A stretch of DNA of 64,000 nucleotides, from the NCBI RefSeq assembly GCF_010233585.1, contig NZ_CP045997.1, forward strand, positions 7,878,153-7,942,152, written 5' to 3'. Below, piece by piece: positions 35,428 to 43,539 of this stretch; positions within the stretch are counted from its first letter, which is position 1; each line of letters opens with the position of its first letter. The position numbers were made by a program, and so were the translations under genes. The DNA comes from Spirosoma endbachense. Its GTDB lineage: Bacteria; Bacteroidota; Bacteroidia; Cytophagales; Spirosomataceae. Below the pieces are notes generated by a model. That model ran no database searches and was not told the DNA's origin. It saw only the letters and a program-made list of their open reading frames with translations.

Positions 35428-37197
35428 ATGAAAAACCCTTTTTGGATAGGTATGGCTGCGCTGGTCATCAGCGCATGGATCGCCCGCGGGCTGGTTACCA
35501 GCTCGCCGGCAGCCGATGTCAGACCCAATGTATTGTTCATCCTGACCGACGACCAGGGCTGGGGCGACCTGAGCCTGCATGGCAATCGGTTTGTGGAAAC
35601 GCCCAACCTCGACCGGCTAGCCCGCAGCGGAGCCCAGTTCGAGCGCTTTTTCGTGAGCCCGCTTTGTGCCCCCACCCGCGCCAGCCTGCTCACGGGCCGC
35701 TACCACCTCCGCACGGGTACGGTTTCGGTCACCCAGGGCTGGGAACGCATGCGTAGCGCGGAACTAACCCTGGGTGAGGTGTTCCGCCAGAACGGCTATG
35801 CCACCGGCTGTTTTGGCAAATGGCACAATGGTGAACATGCACCCGAAGATCCCAACTCTCAGGGATTCGATGAGTTTCTGGGCTTTTGTGCGGGGCACTG
35901 GAATAATTACTTCGATACCGACTTGCAGCATAACGACCGTATGGTAGCCACCAAAGGATTTATTACCGACGTACTGACCGAGGCCGCGCTGAACTTTATC
36001 AGTAAGCACAAAGACCGGCCTTTTTTCTGTTATGTGCCCTTCAATGCCCCCCACAGCCCCCACCAGGTGGCTGACCGGTATTTCGATAAGTATAAGGCCA
36101 AAGGCCTCGACGATGAGCAAGCCAGTATCTACGGCATGGTTGAAAACGTAGACGATAACGTGGAGCGGCTGTTGGCAGGACTGGACCGGTTGGGTTTGGC
36201 CCAAAACACGATCGTTGTGTTTGCGACCGACAATGGTCCCAACGGTCACCGCTTCAATGGCGACATGAAGGGCATCAAAGGGTCGGTCGATGAAGGGGGC
36301 GTACGCGTACCGCTATTCGTGCGGTGGCCGGGAAAGATCCGTCCCCAAACCCGGATTCGACCTAACACGGCCCACATCGATCTACTGCCGACGCTGGTCG
36401 ACTTGTGTGAGCTGCGCTTTATAGCCGCCAACCCGATCGATGGCCGCAGCCTGGCGGGCCTGTTGCTGGGTCAGACCGATACGCTGCCCGATCGCATGCT
36501 CTTCACGCACGTTGGCGGGATGAGTGCGGGCGGCCTTGCTACCGAGCCAGGGGCTGTTCGCACGGCTCAGTACCGGTTGGTACAACAACAGGAGCAGGTC
36601 CACTTGTACGATATGCTTGGCGATCCTTCGCAGTCGACGGATCTGGCCCCTGGGCAGCCCCAGCAGGTACAAACACTGCAAGCGGCTTACAAGCGCTGGT
36701 TCCGGGACGTGTCCCAAACGATAAGCCCTTCCCGGCCGGTGCCGGTGGCGGCACGACGGGTGCTTTTACAGGCGCCGGAATCCCATTTTTCGGGTAATGT
36801 ACGCTATAAACAGGGCAATGGCTGGGCCAATGACTGGCTCATTAACTGGCAGTCACCCGCCGATTCAGTTTGGTGGGATGTGGCAGTAGAGCGGCCGGGG
36901 GTTTATGAGTTGAGCCTGCAATACACCGCTCGGGATGCTGCTCTTGGCACGCTACTGACCCTTAGTGCCGGAAATCAGACGCTGCAACAAACGATACAAA
37001 CCAGTTTCGACCCGCCCCTAAATCCCAGCCCCGACCGGATTCCACGTAAAGAAGTGTACGAGAAGAGCTGGGCCTGGCTAAGGTTAGGAAAGCTCAAACT
37101 GCCTATGGGCAATCACCGGATTCTGCTGCAGGCAGGATCGGTTCCGAATGGTCAGGTGGCAGACGTAAAAGCGCTCTTGCTTACCGCCCCCGAGTAG
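35428..37197 (+). CDS. Secreted sulfatase with C-terminal beta-sandwich domain
   Basis: A 589-residue arylsulfatase-family enzyme with signal peptide. The metal-binding NVLFILTDDQGWGD and the sulfatase signature CAPTRASLLTG (Cys80, matured to formylglycine) are intact, as is VVFATDNGPNGH. After residue ~430 a separate ~150-residue domain (WWDVAVERPGVYELSLQY, GNHRILLQAGS) looks like a carbohydrate-binding beta-sandwich. It probably desulfates glycans in the periplasm. No maturation enzyme is in this window. The gene is GC-richer than its neighbours. Confidence 0.94.
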   Translation: MKNPFWIGMAALVISAWIARGLVTSSPAADVRPNVLFILTDDQGWGDLSLHGNRFVETPNLDRLARSGAQFERFFVSPLCAPTRASLLTGRYHLRTGTVSVTQGWERMRSAELTLGEVFRQNGYATGCFGKWHNGEHAPEDPNSQGFDEFLGFCAGHWNNYFDTDLQHNDRMVATKGFITDVLTEAALNFISKHKDRPFFCYVPFNAPHSPHQVADRYFDKYKAKGLDDEQASIYGMVENVDDNVERLLAGLDRLGLAQNTIVVFATDNGPNGHRFNGDMKGIKGSVDEGGVRVPLFVRWPGKIRPQTRIRPNTAHIDLLPTLVDLCELRFIAANPIDGRSLAGLLLGQTDTLPDRMLFTHVGGMSAGGLATEPGAVRTAQYRLVQQQEQVHLYDMLGDPSQSTDLAPGQPQQVQTLQAAYKRWFRDVSQTISPSRPVPVAARRVLLQAPESHFSGNVRYKQGNGWANDWLINWQSPADSVWWDVAVERPGVYELSLQYTARDAALGTLLTLSAGNQTLQQTIQTSFDPPLNPSPDRIPRKEVYEKSWAWLRLGKLKLPMGNHRILLQAGSVPNGQVADVKALLLTAPE

Positions 37198-37222
37198 TCT
37201 GCTGCCTGAAGCTTGATTAGAC

Positions 37223-37262
37223 GTGTCTTGTCCTAGAAATAAACCGACGTTTAACTGAACGT
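37223..37262 (+). repeat. Dispersed repeat copy 2, probable insertion-sequence end
   Basis: Begins GTGTCTTGTCCTAGAAATAA and continues into ACCGACGTTTAACTGAACG. It shares 21 identical bases with 14012-14032, and its two ends are shared with 58723-58761. No transposase gene is adjacent. Confidence 0.6.
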
Positions 37263-37687
37263 TTTTGAAAGCTAATAACGACACGTTCAAATAATTGTGA
37301 TCATTGCCCTTTTTATGAACGATAATAAATGAACAAAACTAGACAAATATACCACTGTTAGTTACATCATAAAGCTAATTATTAACTTGGCGATTGACGC
37401 AAAGACATTAACCAGAAATCAGGGACGCTATGTACTTCGCTATTAAATTAATACGGATTTGTACAAGCGTCACATAAGGACAATTTATCCTGACGGTTTT
37501 GAGTAAAAGAAGAGAATCGTCTAGTTAGATCCGTGGTTTTAATAACTGCCAACTATGACCCGCAGAATACGTATTTTAATCTTAATGCCCTTTAACCTGC
37601 CCATAGTAGCCTATAACTATAGGAGAAGAGTCGTTTAACTGCGCTGCTCCAACGTACCCAGAATTTTCTCCAAATGGGTTTTAAATA

Positions 37688-37702
37688 TCCAGAATTACTG
37701 GA
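37688..37702. promoter_or_regulatory. Enhancer-type operator (UAS) for the AhpD-like operon
   Basis: TCCAGAATTACTGGA is an inverted repeat with arms TCCAG and CTGGA. The same arms with spacers ATATA and ATTTA occur at 39676 and 55568. It begins exactly 123 bp upstream of the -24 GG of a sigma-54-like promoter, the same distance as at 39676. The rest of the 729-bp gap from 37198 holds one dispersed repeat copy and no gene. Confidence 0.75.
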
Positions 37703-37807
37703 TCACTAACTCGTTTCTAAAATAGGAAAGCAACCAACAGTCTTCTCTAAAAGAGCCTTAACAGTCTTTTCTCACGCATTTTAACTGTTACTCTTACAGT
37801 CATCACT

Positions 37808-37825
37808 TTCGGCACAGGGTTTGGC
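37808..37825 (+). promoter_or_regulatory. Sigma-54-like promoter
   Basis: TTCGGCACAGGGTTTGGC has GG-N10-GG, close to the sigma-54 consensus TGGCAC-N5-TTGC with GG in place of GC at -12. Seventeen bases (37808-37824) are identical to 39796-39812. It is ~100 bp upstream of the gene at 37927. Two sigma-54 activators are encoded in this window. Confidence 0.65.
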
Positions 37826-37926
37826 ACATCTCTTTCGAACAAGAGAAATTACCAAAGTGAGTTTAACGCTACCTCGTTGTTTAGCTTTTGAAACTAATCA
37901 ACTTAATCACTATCTGTAAAAGATAT

Positions 37927-38172
37927 ATGGAAACTATAACGCTGATTCCTGCGAATAGCCTTTTAACAGCTACACCAGAAGAAGGTCGACAACTAGCTAT
38001 CAAAATGGCCCGATTAATTATCAAAGCGACTCAGCCAGATGCCCAGATTCGGGAAAAACTGCGGGATGTCTATGCCAACGATGCCATGATGCTCATTGCG
38101 ATTGGACAAACCGTGGCAACTGAGTTTGCCACTATTGCAGCCGCTAACGACTACTGGCATGTCACCCGCTAA
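37927..38172 (+). CDS. Small hypothetical protein of the AhpD-like operon
   Basis: About 81 residues from ATG 37927; an in-frame ATG at 37888 adds 13. Mostly helical with no Cys (EEGRQLAIKMARLIIKATQP, NDAMMLIAIGQTVATEFATI). It lies 59 bp before the AhpD-like gene, behind the sigma-54-like promoter. No family recognised. Confidence 0.6.
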   Translation: METITLIPANSLLTATPEEGRQLAIKMARLIIKATQPDAQIREKLRDVYANDAMMLIAIGQTVATEFATIAAANDYWHVTR

Positions 38173-38231
38173 TGAAAGGCCAATTAATGGCGGATTCTTA
38201 AACGAAACTAATTTTTTAACTGGCAAAAACA

Positions 38232-38669
38232 ATGGACAAACGCCTAAAGATTGGCCACATCGACCCGGATTTCTATAAAATGCTTTCGGACATAGATACG
38301 CACATTGCGGGTTCCGGCCCAACGGTATCTCAACTGGATCTGCTCAAAATTCGGGCATCTCAACTGAATGGGTGCGCATATTGCATTCAATCGCATACCA
38401 AAGACGCTAGGGCGCATGGCGAAGCAGAAAAGCGCATTTACGCTCTGGACGCCTGGGAAGAAAGCCCTTACTTTTCGGATGAAGAACGGGCGCTGTTGGC
38501 GCTAACCGAAGAAGTGACGCTGATCCGCGAAAAACGGGTTTCTGACGACACCTATCAGCAGGCTATCGCTCTTTTTGGTGAACAACTAACGGCGCAACTC
38601 ATCATGGCAATCATTAGTATAAACGCCTGGAATCGGATTGGTATAACTACCCGTATGACGCCAATTTAA
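38232..38669 (+). CDS. Carboxymuconolactone decarboxylase / AhpD-like alkylhydroperoxidase family protein
   Basis: A 145-residue helical protein with the redox motif CAYCIQSHTKDAR, the CxxC-x3-His arrangement used by AhpD peroxidases, near residues 52-60. The surrounding LDLLKIRASQLNG and ISINAWNRIGI are typical of the family. It would reduce organic hydroperoxides or act as a chlorine/peroxide stress protein. It is the second gene behind the sigma-54-like promoter at 37808 and is followed by a long hairpin. Confidence 0.92.
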   Translation: MDKRLKIGHIDPDFYKMLSDIDTHIAGSGPTVSQLDLLKIRASQLNGCAYCIQSHTKDARAHGEAEKRIYALDAWEESPYFSDEERALLALTEEVTLIREKRVSDDTYQQAIALFGEQLTAQLIMAIISINAWNRIGITTRMTPI

Positions 38670-38742
38670 CGTGAGTAAATTACGTGAGTCGCGGCTGCGT
38701 AGCAATATGATGTTTATTTATCTTACGTGGTTAAATATGTTT

Positions 38743-38796
38743 AAAACAGTTGCAGGCATCGCTCGGAGTATTCCGGAAGATGCCTGCAACTGTTTT
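38743..38796. terminator. Long hairpin between convergent genes
   Basis: Perfect 18-bp arms AAAACAGTTGCAGGCATC (38743-38760) and GATGCCTGCAACTGTTTT (38779-38796) flank an 18-nt interior that itself contains CGGA-TCCG. Each side ends in TTTT on its own strand, so it suits bidirectional termination between the AhpD-like and cupin genes. Confidence 0.85.
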
Positions 38797-38836
38797 CGGT
38801 CAACATAACAGCTATATTCAGAAGGTATGGGCCCGA

Positions 38837-39388
38837 CTAATCAATGTATTTCTCATAGGTAGGTTTGAAGCCAGCCAGATAAGCCACCGGAGAAAGGAGT
38901 ATGAAAATAAACTTTTGGCACACAAAGGGCCAACGGGTTAGTCTGAAGACATTCGAAAAACAATTCGCTGTCAGGGCAGTCTGGAGAATTCGGGGAATAG
39001 GCTGACGGCTGATCGTTTCGACACCTGCTAATGCGGCTATTGTTTCCAGCAGGTGCTCCGTATTTAAGGCAGGGCGTACCCGGCAGTTGATGGTTGTTGG
39101 TTGAGTGGATCGGTTCCACAGTGCATGTGGCCGATTAGCTTCAATAAACAGTTTCTCTCCCGCTTTCAGCTGCCTGTACTGGCCGTTGATCAGAACGGTA
39201 AGCTCCCCCGATAATACATCCAGATCCAGCGTTTGGTGAGGGAGAGAATAGCGTAGTTCGGGCTGACGCTGCGGCTGAAAAGTAGCGATCATACCCAGGA
39301 ATTGCCCCGCAGTGTCTTTAGCCGTGTGCAGAAACGTAATTACCTGACCTGTTTTGGGATTTCGAATTACTTTGTTCCGATAGGCCAT
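38837..39388 (-). CDS. Cupin domain protein
   Basis: A 183-residue protein. Residues ~25-100 form a cupin barrel (LDVLSGELTVLINGQYRQLKAG is the first part, shown by VLSGELTVLINGQ and FIEANRPHALWN), with the second-motif His but an incomplete first metal motif. The C-terminal third contains a hydrophobic stretch (KFIFILLSPVAYLAGF) that may be a membrane anchor. Function unknown. Confidence 0.8.
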   Translation of the reverse strand: MAYRNKVIRNPKTGQVITFLHTAKDTAGQFLGMIATFQPQRQPELRYSLPHQTLDLDVLSGELTVLINGQYRQLKAGEKLFIEANRPHALWNRSTQPTTINCRVRPALNTEHLLETIAALAGVETISRQPIPRILQTALTANCFSNVFRLTRWPFVCQKFIFILLSPVAYLAGFKPTYEKYID

Positions 39389-39675
39389 ATTCGTCTGGTT
39401 TTAACGTCTGACACCCATCGTATAACAAGCCACATGCCAGAACCTGTTTCAGTCACGCCCTTGAAACACTATGTCATCCGTTGGCTTTCTTCAGAAACTC
39501 AGACTATTGCTCAGCCTGGGCTACTTCCCGATATCAAATGAGCTGAGTTCGTGTTTTTGGGGAGAAATTCAATGCTTTGGCTCTGCACTTCGGCAGGGGT
39601 TGTTTCCGTAAAACAGCTTCTGTCTGCAAGCTTCCTCCAGATGCGTCGTACTTCATTACGGATTTGTCTGACTAC

Positions 39676-39690
39676 TCCAGATATACTGGA
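39676..39690. promoter_or_regulatory. Enhancer-type operator (UAS) for the catalase-like operon
   Basis: TCCAGATATACTGGA, same inverted repeat as at 37688 and 55568. It begins exactly 123 bp upstream of the -24 GG of the sigma-54-like promoter at 39796. The sequence between operator and promoter is otherwise unlike that at 37.7 kb, so the spacing is not explained by recent duplication. The 457-bp region 39389-39845 holds no credible gene. Confidence 0.75.
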
Positions 39691-39795
39691 TTGAACAAGC
39701 TGACCTGTTTTTGCCATTACATTCGTTTGCCGGTTTAAAAGGCCGTTATTAATCTTTAAAAGGGAGATATTGGTTGAAGTTAGTTTTTCGTGGCC

Positions 39796-39813
39796 TTCGG
39801 CACAGGGTTTGGT
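39796..39813 (+). promoter_or_regulatory. Sigma-54-like promoter of the catalase-like operon
   Basis: TTCGGCACAGGGTTTGGT, identical over 17 bases with the element at 37808. The -12 GG lies 34 bp before the ATG at 39846, a normal leader length. It would drive the five-gene group 39846-44997. Confidence 0.65.
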
Positions 39814-39845
39814 AAAGGGTGCTTGAACCATAACTAATCAATTAT

Positions 39846-40919
39846 ATGCAACCTCTTTCGTGTTCACCAAACAACTCAACCGGCGCAAGCTATAGCCTTA
39901 AAAGCAGCCGGTTCAATGGGGCTCTGTTGATGACTGTGCTCGTATCTAGCATACTGCCCGCAGCTCATGCTCAGGACGGAAATGCCGGTATCAAATCCAC
40001 TACAAAAGCCACGCCCATTCAGGTCGTTGATATGTTTCATACGGCTTTTGGCAAAAATGGCGGGCGGGCCGTGCATGCCAAGGGCTTCATTCTGGAAGGT
40101 AGTTTTACACCCGCACTCGAAGCCCGTACGCTGACAAAAGCAGCCCATTTAAAAAGTGGTACACTACCGGTTCTCGTTCGATTCTCTAACTTCACGGGAA
40201 TTCCCGATATCCCCGATACGGTAGGAGCTTCCCACCCACGGGGCATGGCGATCAAGTTTCAGATGCCGGAGAATCAATCGACCGACATTATCTTCCATAG
40301 TTTCAACGGCTTCCCGGTATCCACAACGGACGAGTTTAAAGTCATGCTGGAAGCTATTGGTGCCAATAGGGAAGGAAATCCGGCCCCACTGAACCAGTTT
40401 CTGGCGACGCATCCTGTCGCGAAAACTTTTTTGACAACGCAAAAGCCATTCACGCCAAGCTGGGGTACGCTGGCCTATTTTGGGGTCAATTCCTTTAAGT
40501 TCACGAACCAGGCGGGCCAATCGCAATTTGTTCGTTATCAGATTATTCCCGAAGCTGGTGAACAGTTCCTGACGGCTCAGCAGGTTGCCACCTTAGGCCC
40601 CAATTACTTACAGGAAGAAATTAAGGAGCGGGTGGCTAAGAAACCAGTCGTGTTTAAGCTGTATGCCCAGATTGCCCAGAAAGGCGATAAGATCGAAGAC
40701 CCTTCCATTGCCTGGCCCGATAGCCGAAAGCGTGTTCTGCTCGGAACGGTGACAATAACTAAAGTAGCCGCGAACACGGTGGCGGAGGATAAAACACTGT
40801 TTTTCAACCCCAACAACGTACCCGAAGGGATCAACATCGCCGACCCAATGCTGCTGGACCGGGCACGCGCGTACCCTATTTCGGTAGGTGGGCGGCAGGG
40901 GGCGTTTGAGGTGCATTGA
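39846..40919 (+). CDS. Catalase-related peroxidase, exported (SrpA-like)
   Basis: A 357-residue heme protein of the catalase superfamily, shorter than true catalases. The catalytic His is in AVHAKG (His77) and the distal Asn in HSFNGFPV (Asn154). The C-terminal FFNPNNVPEGINIADPMLLDRARAY carries the proximal Arg/Tyr region (split here: FNPNNVPEGI and LLDRARAYPISVGGR). A signal peptide-like segment (LLMTVLVSSILPAAHA) indicates export. It sits behind a sigma-54-like promoter and next to an SDR, two hydrolases and an aldehyde dehydrogenase, pointing to peroxide or electrophile stress. Confidence 0.93.
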   Translation: MQPLSCSPNNSTGASYSLKSSRFNGALLMTVLVSSILPAAHAQDGNAGIKSTTKATPIQVVDMFHTAFGKNGGRAVHAKGFILEGSFTPALEARTLTKAAHLKSGTLPVLVRFSNFTGIPDIPDTVGASHPRGMAIKFQMPENQSTDIIFHSFNGFPVSTTDEFKVMLEAIGANREGNPAPLNQFLATHPVAKTFLTTQKPFTPSWGTLAYFGVNSFKFTNQAGQSQFVRYQIIPEAGEQFLTAQQVATLGPNYLQEEIKERVAKKPVVFKLYAQIAQKGDKIEDPSIAWPDSRKRVLLGTVTITKVAANTVAEDKTLFFNPNNVPEGINIADPMLLDRARAYPISVGGRQGAFEVH

Positions 40920-40987
40920 CTGTCGCTCCGTCAACTGTTGCCAGACGACGTATAAAAGTCCGAATTCACAGTAAACTCTTTAGGGAT

Positions 40988-41782
40988 ATGCGAACCGTAT
41001 TGATTACCGGGGCAACCTCAGGTATTGGGTTGAGTATTGCCAACAAACTTCATAAAAACGGCTTTGCCGTGTTTGGTACCAGTCGTTTTCCGGAGCAGCA
41101 TCAACACAAGGTTGCCTTTGAGCTGTTGCCCCTGGACATCACATCCGAAGAGTCGATAAAAAACTGCATAGCTGCCTTATCGGTCAGGACGGTGGTGATC
41201 GACGTGTTGATAAATAACGCAGGAAATGACCTGAATGGAAGTGCCGAAGAAACCAGCTCGACATTAGCCCGCCAGCAGTTTGAGATTAACTTTTGGGGAA
41301 CGGTCAACATGACAAAAGCCGTCCTGCCGTTAATGAGAGACCAAAAAAGTGGCCAGATTATCACTATTGGCTCCCTGGCCGGACTGGTTGGGATTCCGTT
41401 TCAAAGCTTTTACGTAGCCTCGAAACATGCGCTGGAAGGTTTTTTTAAGTCGTTGCGGTTCGAGGTGAAACCGTTCAATATTCGTATCTCAGTGGTTGAG
41501 CCCGCTTTTTTCAAGACCAACCTGGTACAGGGGTTTTCGTACGCTGAACCAACCATTCCCGCCTATACGAAAGACCGGGAAAACGCTTTATCGGTCTATT
41601 CGAATTCGATAAAGAACGGCCCCTCGCCGGAGCCGGTAGCGGATGTTGTGCTAAAAATACTTCGGACTACCAGGCCACAGTTTAGCTATCGGGTTGGTAG
41701 CGATGCTAAAACACTCCCTGTCATACAATTTCTATCGTATCCCTTATATGAGTGGGGGGCGGCAAGAAGATTTAACATTTAA
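40988..41782 (+). CDS. SDR family oxidoreductase
   Basis: About 264 residues from ATG 40988 (MRTVLITGATSGIG); a start at 40916 would overlap the catalase gene and add 24 residues. Motifs: TGATSGIG, NNAGNDL, the Ser in IITIGSLAG and YxxxK in FYVASKHALEG. It is the second gene of the catalase-like operon. Substrate unknown; relatives reduce aldehydes and ketones. Confidence 0.92.
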   Translation: MRTVLITGATSGIGLSIANKLHKNGFAVFGTSRFPEQHQHKVAFELLPLDITSEESIKNCIAALSVRTVVIDVLINNAGNDLNGSAEETSSTLARQQFEINFWGTVNMTKAVLPLMRDQKSGQIITIGSLAGLVGIPFQSFYVASKHALEGFFKSLRFEVKPFNIRISVVEPAFFKTNLVQGFSYAEPTIPAYTKDRENALSVYSNSIKNGPSPEPVADVVLKILRTTRPQFSYRVGSDAKTLPVIQFLSYPLYEWGAARRFNI

Positions 41783-41797
41783 AAACACACAAGATGT

Positions 41798-42604
41798 ATG
41801 AAAACCTTACTTATCTCCCTCCTCCTGACCTGTGCCATGCTGGCTACGCATACCGCCTGTACTAATGATGATGACCCGGCACCGGCACACACATTTGTGC
41901 TCGTACACGGTGCCTGGCAGGCTCCCTATGCCTGGCAGTACGTTAAGAGCCAACTGGAACAAAAAGGCCAGAAGGTAGTCGTGGTGGAACTGCCCGGTCA
42001 TGGTGCCGATAAAACGCCCCCGGCTACTTTAACAATGGATGTTTATCGGGATAAAGTTATCTCCGCCATTAACGGTATACAGGGGAACGTCATTTTAGTG
42101 GGCCATAGTATGGGCGGGGTGGTGGTGACCGCAACGGCCGAGAAGATCCCGACCCGGATTGATAAACTGGTCTATATTGGTGCGTTCTTTCCCGCCAGCG
42201 GACAGTCGCTGCTGGCGTTGGCCCAGACAGACAGCACGTCACTGCTTGGGCCTGCCCTGATTCCGTCAGCCGACAATCTGACGCTGGGAATCAAGCCGGA
42301 AAGCTTAATCCCGATTTTTATTCAGGATGGATCGGACGCGGTGAAAAAACTGGTTGTCGGCAATTACCAGCCCGAACCGGCTATTCCTTTTACCAATCCC
42401 GTTACGCTGACCGCTGCCAATTTTGGAAAAGTAGATAAGTATTACGTGCATACAGCGCAGGATCATGCCGTCGGCTTGCCGCTGCAAAAGCGTATGGTGG
42501 CAGCGGCCGGTATCAAAAAAACATACACGCTCAACAGTAGCCACTGTCCGTTTCTCTCGATGCCCGATCAGGTGACCACTGTGCTGATGAACATTGCCAA
42601 CTAG
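41798..42604 (+). CDS. Lipoprotein alpha/beta hydrolase (paralogue)
   Basis: A 268-residue paralogue of the hydrolase at 24719-25534, with lipoprotein signal (ATHTAC), FVLVHGAWQAPYAW, nucleophile elbow GHSMGG and catalytic His in NSSHCPFLSMP. It starts 15 bp after the SDR stop, so it is in the catalase-like operon. Confidence 0.91.
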   Translation: MKTLLISLLLTCAMLATHTACTNDDDPAPAHTFVLVHGAWQAPYAWQYVKSQLEQKGQKVVVVELPGHGADKTPPATLTMDVYRDKVISAINGIQGNVILVGHSMGGVVVTATAEKIPTRIDKLVYIGAFFPASGQSLLALAQTDSTSLLGPALIPSADNLTLGIKPESLIPIFIQDGSDAVKKLVVGNYQPEPAIPFTNPVTLTAANFGKVDKYYVHTAQDHAVGLPLQKRMVAAAGIKKTYTLNSSHCPFLSMPDQVTTVLMNIAN

Positions 42605-42696
42605 GTGTCAAAATTGAGTTCAATGAATTACGTATATGCTATGGCGTTAGAGACTAGCCAATCATTAAATCATTCACTAAATACATTTCTACAAAC

Positions 42697-43485
42697 ATGG
42701 ACGCAAGCAAAAAACGACCGATTCTCTTTATTACGGGTGCCTTTGTCGGCAACAACTGTTGGGACGAATGGATCTCGTTCTTCTGCGCAAAAGGATATGC
42801 CTGCAGTGCACCGCCCTGGCCCTATAAGGATGCTTCGCCAGCCGAGCTCCGAAGCCGTCAGCCCGACCCGGATATTGCCTCCATCCGGCTGGCTCAGCTG
42901 ACCGATCATTACGCCGAAATAGCCAATCGCTATACCGAAAAGCCCATCCTCATTGGTCACTCGATAGGCGGCCTGATGGTTCAGCTATTACTACAGCGGG
43001 ATTTGGGAACCGCTGGCGTAGCCATTCACCCCGTTGCTCCACAAGGGCTTTTAACGTTTGAGCTATCGTTTTACAAATCGACCTGGCACCCGCTGGGCTT
43101 GTTTACCGATTCGGACGAAAGCTATTTGATGTCGTTCGAGGATTGGCAGTACATCTTTACCAACGGGATGCCCTACGAGGCCCAGCGCGAAGCCTATGAC
43201 AGATTTGTGGTTCCGGAATCGAAGAAAGTATCGAGGGATGGCCTGACAGAAGCGGCTCATATTGATTTCGCCAAATACCACCCCCCGTTATTGATCACCT
43301 CGGGTAGCACCGACCACATTATTCCTGCATCACTGAATCATACCAATTATATGAAGTACAAAGACAGTCGCTCCATCACCGATTACAAGGAATTTGAGGG
43401 GCGTAATCACTTTGTGTTGGGCCAGCCAACCTGGCGCGAAGATGCCGACTATATCCTGAATTGGCTGGAAAGTACAACGGTGTAG
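42697..43485 (+). CDS. Alpha/beta hydrolase
   Basis: A 262-residue cytosolic hydrolase with PILFITGAFVGNNCWDEW, nucleophile elbow GHSIGG, an acid residue in SGSTDHIIP and catalytic His in EGRNHFVLG. It is not close to the lipoprotein hydrolases. Fourth gene of the catalase-like operon, 92 bp after the previous gene. Substrate unknown. Confidence 0.88.
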   Translation: MDASKKRPILFITGAFVGNNCWDEWISFFCAKGYACSAPPWPYKDASPAELRSRQPDPDIASIRLAQLTDHYAEIANRYTEKPILIGHSIGGLMVQLLLQRDLGTAGVAIHPVAPQGLLTFELSFYKSTWHPLGLFTDSDESYLMSFEDWQYIFTNGMPYEAQREAYDRFVVPESKKVSRDGLTEAAHIDFAKYHPPLLITSGSTDHIIPASLNHTNYMKYKDSRSITDYKEFEGRNHFVLGQPTWREDADYILNWLESTTV

Positions 43486-43539
43486 TTCGATGAGTTCGGT
43501 AGTCAGACTACTCGTAAAAGGCCTTTAACAAGTAAAATC

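Noticed and set aside
39511..39831. A 106-codon minus-strand frame
   Set aside because: It covers the operator and sigma-54-like promoter of the catalase-like operon, has no recognisable domain, and its composition looks random.
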